From contig NZ_QMHQ01000001.1 in the NCBI RefSeq assembly GCF_003313325.1, positions 558,001-622,000 on the forward strand: DNA of 64,000 nt. Reading direction: 5' to 3'. Shown piece after piece: positions 59,550 to 64,000 of the stretch. Numbering within the stretch: the stretch's first letter is position 1; every line of letters begins with the position of its first letter. Made by a program: the position numbers and the translations under genes. The notes beneath the pieces were generated by a model. That model saw nothing but the letters and a program-made list of their open reading frames with translations. It did no database searches and was not told the origin of the DNA. Origin of the DNA: Pedobacter namyangjuensis (GTDB lineage Bacteria; Bacteroidota; Bacteroidia; Sphingobacteriales; Sphingobacteriaceae).

Positions 59550-62186
59550 ATGAAGAGCTTTAGAGTTATATCGTGTATTATTTTTTGTTGCCTAAAACTA
59601 AATGCAACAGTTTTTACTGTAACGTCAAATGCAAACGCTGGAGCTGGTAGTTTGCGTGAGGCCATTCAATTAGCAAATGCAGATCGTTCAAGTTTGCCTA
59701 ATCAAATTCGTTTTAACTTGTTAGGTAATACTTTAACAGATGTCACCATCGCGTTAGAATCGGAACTTCCTATTTTAAAATCAGATTTGATTATTGACGG
59801 CACCACACAGCCTAACAATTTATTGCAAAATGCGAATATTAGGATAAGTCTAATTAGAGTAGTTGCAGATTATTTTCATGGCTTAAGGATGGATAATGCT
59901 CAAAATATTCAAGTATACGGAATTTCATTTAGCAATTTTAAGGCAGACCCGGCTGGCACGTTAGATGAGAAAAAAGGAGGTATTTATTTACTAAATTCAT
60001 CAAACATAATTATTGGTGCTATTGATAAACCTAATTGTTTTGTTGGGAATTATGCGGGTATTATCGGACCTTTCGTCATTCCTAGCAAGGACTTAGAGAA
60101 TATCAAAATTTCTGCTAACATTTTTGGTCTTTCAGAAAATGGCTTAGTTGCAGAGCCAAACGATACCGGAATTGACTTGAGTTTTTTGAAAAATAGCGTA
60201 ATAGGTGGCGATTCCCCTCTTGAAGGAAACTTGCTAACTTCAAATACTAACAATGGCATGGCGCTTGGAGGCACCTCTAAAGGTGTAATAATTAAAAGTA
60301 ACGTAATTGGTTTAGATAAGACGCTTAGTAAAACAATACCATCTTTTTCTGCAAAAGGCATCTATATTAATGGTGTAAGTAGCGACACTAAAGTTGCTAA
60401 TAATATAGTATGCGCTCAAAATATTGGTATACATGTAGATTATACAAACGGAGGTTTTGTTGTTTCGGCAAATCGTATTGGCACTTCAGTTAATGGTAAT
60501 GAAAGCTTCGGCAATAATATAGGGATACATATTAATAATTGTGATAAAGGGTTAATAGGCGGTGGCAGTATAACGGATGAAAATAAAATTGCTTATAATA
60601 AGCAAGGGGTATTGATAGAACTATCTTATCCTATTTCGATTCTAAAAAATAGTTTTTACTGCAATGCTAATAGTGCAGTTTCTTTCAAGAGTATTCTAGA
60701 TCCAAAAACGATAACGCCATCACGTATCAGTACCATTACAGCTAGCGGTGCAAGTGGCGTTTATCTTCCAAACGCTGTTGTTGAACTTTTTTATACTGAT
60801 AGTTGTCCAGACTGCCAAGGAAAAACCTGGATTGCAACTTTAACGACAGATCCTAGTGGCGCTTGGAGTTACAGCGGTCCGATTGCAGGGCCCATTACGA
60901 GTATGGGTACGAATGCTGATGGAGCAACCTCAAATTTTTCCAAACCTATAATTGACGATTCGAAGGTTACTACATTGGGAGTGTTCTGTGGCAGAACCAA
61001 TGGAAGTGTTACTAATATCGACGTATTTGATGCTAGTGTATATAACTGGTACAATGAATCTGGCGTGCTTGTTGGTACAGATAAAGATCTTCTTAATGTT
61101 GGTAACGGGAAATATCAGCTTAAGACCGGACAACTGGGAGCCTGCGATTTGGTTTCTAGATTTTATACTATAGATGCTGCCAGTAACGGTATTAACGATG
61201 CCAACAAGATAATAATCGATACATTTTGTGGATCTTCCAAAGGAAGCATTACAAATATTGGCATAGCCGATGATTTGAGTAGAACATGGTATAATGCCGA
61301 TAACGAAGTAGTTGGTACCAATGCGGATTTGCTGGATGTGCCAGCCGGCAATTATTATTTTAAAGCTGGCTTAGAAAATTGTGTCATAACTTCAAAAACC
61401 TATACGGTAAACAATATTATTCATCAATATAAAGTTGCTAATGTTTCCATTAAGCCTGCAACTTGCGGTAATGCAAATGGAAACATTAATATCATCGGTT
61501 ATGAAACCCAAAAACCAGATACTTTTGAATGGTTTGATGAAAATGGTAATTTAATTAGCACAAATGAAAATGTAGTAAATCTCCCTGCAGGTATCTACAG
61601 TTTGTTGGCGAAAGGGCGAAATGGTTGCGCCAATAAAGTTGGAGATTTTGAAGTTCCTATAGCTGCCTTACCTATAGTAGATTACAGTAAATTTGCCCAG
61701 TATCTTAGTTGTGATGGAAAATTTGTAAGTACAACAGGCATTACAATTAATGGAAATGTTGGGCCTTACACTTACGAATGGCTTAACGACGCGGGTGATG
61801 TAGTGAGCAATGAATTAAATTTAAATTCGGTTACACCAGGAATACTTAGGTTAAAAGTTACAGATAGAAATGGTTGCACGGTTATGGGAAGTACATTCGA
61901 TTTCACGAGTTTAGCCGCAACTGCACTGAAAATTCCGAACTCATTTTCGCCAAATGATGACCAAATAAACGACCATTGGCAGATAAATGGAGCAGATAAC
62001 TACCCGAATGCAGATTTTATGATTTTTTCGAGAAACGGAACTCAAGTATTTCAATCAAAAGGTTATGCTAAACCATTCGATGGGAAATTTAATGGCAAGT
62101 TTTTGCCAACTGGTGTATATTATTACGTAATAGATCTAAAATCAGCGTGTGGTAAATTGACGGGTAGCTTAACAATTATAAGGTAA
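59550..62186 (+). CDS. CHU_C (T9SS type B) surface protein with beta-helix and Ig-like repeats
   Basis: An 878-residue secreted protein starting at the ATG at 59550; an upstream start at 59523 would lie inside the terminator. After the signal peptide, FTVTSNANAGAGSLREAIQ opens a right-handed beta-helix region (about 25-400). About residues 472-785 hold four degenerate repeats of about 65-75 residues, each with a Cys/Gly-rich start and an ENGxL-like turn. The C-terminus (about 791-878), IPNSFSPNDDQINDHWQI to TGVYYYVIDL, is the CHU_C sorting domain. It is probably exported by the type IX system and surface-anchored. The ligand is unknown. Confidence 0.9.
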   Translation: MKSFRVISCIIFCCLKLNATVFTVTSNANAGAGSLREAIQLANADRSSLPNQIRFNLLGNTLTDVTIALESELPILKSDLIIDGTTQPNNLLQNANIRISLIRVVADYFHGLRMDNAQNIQVYGISFSNFKADPAGTLDEKKGGIYLLNSSNIIIGAIDKPNCFVGNYAGIIGPFVIPSKDLENIKISANIFGLSENGLVAEPNDTGIDLSFLKNSVIGGDSPLEGNLLTSNTNNGMALGGTSKGVIIKSNVIGLDKTLSKTIPSFSAKGIYINGVSSDTKVANNIVCAQNIGIHVDYTNGGFVVSANRIGTSVNGNESFGNNIGIHINNCDKGLIGGGSITDENKIAYNKQGVLIELSYPISILKNSFYCNANSAVSFKSILDPKTITPSRISTITASGASGVYLPNAVVELFYTDSCPDCQGKTWIATLTTDPSGAWSYSGPIAGPITSMGTNADGATSNFSKPIIDDSKVTTLGVFCGRTNGSVTNIDVFDASVYNWYNESGVLVGTDKDLLNVGNGKYQLKTGQLGACDLVSRFYTIDAASNGINDANKIIIDTFCGSSKGSITNIGIADDLSRTWYNADNEVVGTNADLLDVPAGNYYFKAGLENCVITSKTYTVNNIIHQYKVANVSIKPATCGNANGNINIIGYETQKPDTFEWFDENGNLISTNENVVNLPAGIYSLLAKGRNGCANKVGDFEVPIAALPIVDYSKFAQYLSCDGKFVSTTGITINGNVGPYTYEWLNDAGDVVSNELNLNSVTPGILRLKVTDRNGCTVMGSTFDFTSLAATALKIPNSFSPNDDQINDHWQINGADNYPNADFMIFSRNGTQVFQSKGYAKPFDGKFNGKFLPTGVYYYVIDLKSACGKLTGSLTIIR

Positions 62187-62217
62187 GTGTTTCGTTTTTA
62201 TACTCCAGCATTTTTTA

Positions 62218-62225
62218 TACTTTTG
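62218..62225 (+). promoter_or_regulatory. -7 promoter box of CsbD-like gene
   Basis: TACTTTTG matches TAnnTTTG and lies 17 bases before the ATG at 62243. Confidence 0.5.
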
Positions 62226-62242
62226 TAAACAATTATTTAGCT

Positions 62243-62458
62243 ATGGCAAGTTTTACATTAACAGCAGAAAGTTGGGAGCGAGTAAAAATCAAATTCCTAA
62301 GAAAATATCGCGACCTTACACAAGAGCAACTTTCTTTTTCTCCTGGCCAAGAAGACCAATTGGTGCAACAGCTAATGGGTTTGGTTAAACGTGATCAAAC
62401 TTATATAGAATTTACTATTCGCAAGGCCTTAGCAGATCCCGCAGGTAACAGGCTTTAG
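62243..62458 (+). CDS. CsbD-like stress protein
   Basis: A 71-residue soluble protein. WERVKIKFLRKYRDLTQEQL and GQEDQLVQQLMGLVKRD resemble the CsbD family of general stress proteins (Trp-start helix, LTxxxL, GxxDQLV). It is compact and charged, and has its own promoter. Divergence from the family is considerable, so the assignment is moderate. Confidence 0.7.
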   Translation: MASFTLTAESWERVKIKFLRKYRDLTQEQLSFSPGQEDQLVQQLMGLVKRDQTYIEFTIRKALADPAGNRL

Positions 62459-62514
62459 TATCGTTTTTAACTTTTAGCTATTTTTTGTAGTTTTACCTAT
62501 TAATATCTGGGTAA

Positions 62515-64000
62515 ATGAGAAAGCTAAAAATTATCGTCCTGTTTTTTTCTATTGGTTTAGTTTCAGTTACGCTAGCCTTTAAAGAAGACTTATTTCAGGT
62601 ATCCAAAAACCTAGATATTTTTGCTTCCTTATATAAAGAAGTAAGCATCAACTATGTTGATGAAACAAATCCGGCAGGTTTGATGAAGAGCAGCATCGAT
62701 GCGATGTTATCAAATCTAGATCCTTATACAGAATACATTCCCGAGTCGGAGATTGAAGACTATAAACTCAAATACGTAAGCACGCAATACGGGGGTATTG
62801 GTATTGGCACTCTATTTATCGATGGCAAACTTTTCGTAAACGAAGTAAGCGCCGGCAACCCCGCAAACAAACAAGATGTTAGGCCAGGCGATGAAATTGT
62901 AAAGGTAAACGATATTGTGGTGCAGGGTAAGGATAGAAATCAAGTAAGTCAGCTTTTACGGGGTCCTAAAGGCAGTGCATTAAGTTTGGTAATTTTAAGA
63001 GATGGCGCCACAGTTAGTAAATCAATTGTAAGAGAAGAGATAAAACAGCCAAATGTTTCTTATTCTGGTTTGATAGATGGAAATATTGGCTACATCAAGT
63101 TAGATAAGTTTTTGGAAAATTCTGGTGCTGAGGTTAAACAAGCACTCGAAACAATAAACAAGGACAAGCCAAAAGGATTAATATTGGATTTGCGTAATAA
63201 TGGAGGCGGGATTTTGCAGGAGGCGGTTAAGATTGTGAATCTCTTTGTAGACAAGAATATTATGGTGGTTGTTCAAAAGGGAAGAAATCCTGAAAAAACA
63301 GTCACTTACAAAACCACAAATCAGCCAATAGCGGCACAGTTGCCACTCGTTGTTCTCGTTAATGCTTCATCAGCATCGGCATCAGAAATTGTTGCGGGTT
63401 CATTGCAGGATTTAGATAGGGCAGTGGTTGTTGGTCAGCGTAGTTTTGGTAAAGGATTGGTGCAACAAACATTTAACTTGCCCTACAATAGTTTAGTAAA
63501 AGTAACCGTAGCCAAATATTTTACCCCATCGGGGCGATGTATACAAGCGTTAGACTATGCGCATAAAGATGAAAATGGCATAGCCGAAAAATTTTCTGAC
63601 ACCGCAAAAACTGCATACGGAACAAAAGCCGGAAGAAAAGTTTATAATGGAAATGGCGTATATCCAGATGTATTTATAGAAGCAACTAAAGTTAGCCCTG
63701 TGGTTACCTCTATTATGAATAAAAGCCTATTTTTTAACTACGTTAATGCTTACAGGCGTACTCACCAGCAAATTGCCGATGTGAATAAATTTCAGCTAAA
63801 AGATGCAGACTATAATCAATTTGTAGCCTCTTTAAATGGCAAGGATTATTCCTATTCTTCTAAAACCGAAAAAGCATTAGAAGATTTAAGAAAAGAAGCA
63901 GAAAAGGAAAACAAAATAACGGCTATAAGTCAAGAGCTTGATAATTTGAAGTCGAAAATGCTATCTTCTAAAAAAAATGACCTAATTGCACATAAAGAGG
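62515..64000 (+). CDS. S41 C-terminal processing protease (3' end outside window)
   Basis: The ATG at 62515 opens a frame with no stop up to the window end (495 codons). A hydrophobic N-terminus (LKIIVLFFSIGLVSVTLAF) acts as a signal or anchor. A PDZ domain lies at about 85-165 (GGIGIGTLFIDGKLFVNEV, RPGDEIVKVNDIVV). The S41 catalytic domain shows GYIKLDKFLENSG, LDLRNNGGGILQEAV, NASSASASEIVAGSL (catalytic Ser) and RSFGKGLVQQ (catalytic Lys near 312). It is a CtpA-type periplasmic protease. The remaining C-terminal part is outside the window. Confidence 0.95.
   Translation, partial: MRKLKIIVLFFSIGLVSVTLAFKEDLFQVSKNLDIFASLYKEVSINYVDETNPAGLMKSSIDAMLSNLDPYTEYIPESEIEDYKLKYVSTQYGGIGIGTLFIDGKLFVNEVSAGNPANKQDVRPGDEIVKVNDIVVQGKDRNQVSQLLRGPKGSALSLVILRDGATVSKSIVREEIKQPNVSYSGLIDGNIGYIKLDKFLENSGAEVKQALETINKDKPKGLILDLRNNGGGILQEAVKIVNLFVDKNIMVVVQKGRNPEKTVTYKTTNQPIAAQLPLVVLVNASSASASEIVAGSLQDLDRAVVVGQRSFGKGLVQQTFNLPYNSLVKVTVAKYFTPSGRCIQALDYAHKDENGIAEKFSDTAKTAYGTKAGRKVYNGNGVYPDVFIEATKVSPVVTSIMNKSLFFNYVNAYRRTHQQIADVNKFQLKDADYNQFVASLNGKDYSYSSKTEKALEDLRKEAEKENKITAISQELDNLKSKMLSSKKNDLIAHKE

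Noticed and set aside
1..64000. CRISPR arrays, prophage genes, toxin-antitoxin pairs, restriction systems and secondary-metabolite clusters
   Set aside because: None was recognised: no regularly spaced direct repeats, no phage structural proteins, no toxin or antitoxin families, no NRPS or PKS domains.

Overview
This window is a low-GC chromosomal segment from a member of the Bacteroidota, most likely family Sphingobacteriaceae (Pedobacter-like). The evidence is two SusC/SusD outer-membrane pairs, an Oar-like TonB receptor, gliding lipoprotein GldD, a C-terminal CHU_C (gliding/T9SS type B) domain, many outer-membrane-type lipoproteins, the futalosine menaquinone genes mqnB and mqnD, few Shine-Dalgarno sequences, and Bacteroidetes -7 promoter boxes (TAnnTTTG) placed very close to start codons. 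No tRNA, rRNA, insertion sequence, prophage or CRISPR array was seen. The genus is inference.

Layout. 1-3362: partial TonB receptor and a small membrane protein. 3475-6653: tryptophan genes trpE-trpG-trpC behind what looks like a classical attenuator, with a promoter, a 26-residue leader peptide containing Trp-Gln-Trp, and a terminator hairpin. 6802-15753: housekeeping genes (hflX, rbfA, aat) mixed with lipoproteins and membrane proteins, a lipid kinase and an App1-like phosphatase. 15816-24584: SNF2 helicase, GIN-domain protein, ALDH7 dehydrogenase, TPR protein and a ComA-like phosphosulfolactate synthase. 24756-32682: aroE, gldD, an MBL hydrolase, a LolE-like permease, mqnD, mqnB, a PTPS/QueD protein, folE and fabD. 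32776-39166: a large NtrY-like histidine kinase, a coiled-coil protein and a GHL10-type glycosidase. 39688-48445: LVIVD lipoprotein, M16 protease, NagX-like acyltransferase, a NagB-PIG-L fusion and anmK. 48579-59483: two SusCD operons on either side of a DeoR-type regulator. 59550-64000: a CHU_C surface protein, a CsbD-like protein and a partial S41 protease.

How the genes fit together. NagX, NagB-PIG-L and AnmK form an amino-sugar and peptidoglycan-recycling neighbourhood beside the first SusCD pair and the DeoR regulator, which suggests, without proving it, an amino-sugar uptake locus. Chorismate-linked functions recur (trpEGC, aroE, mqnB/mqnD) but are not one operon. Pterin synthesis is represented by the PTPS and folE pair.

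The most interesting non-coding content is the trp attenuator, a possible second attenuator in front of aroE, and families of structured intergenic repeats. These repeats occupy all three non-coding spacers of the trp operon and the long gaps at 13.9-14.2, 29.4-29.9 and 39.2-39.7 kb. No clearly new multi-gene system was recognised.
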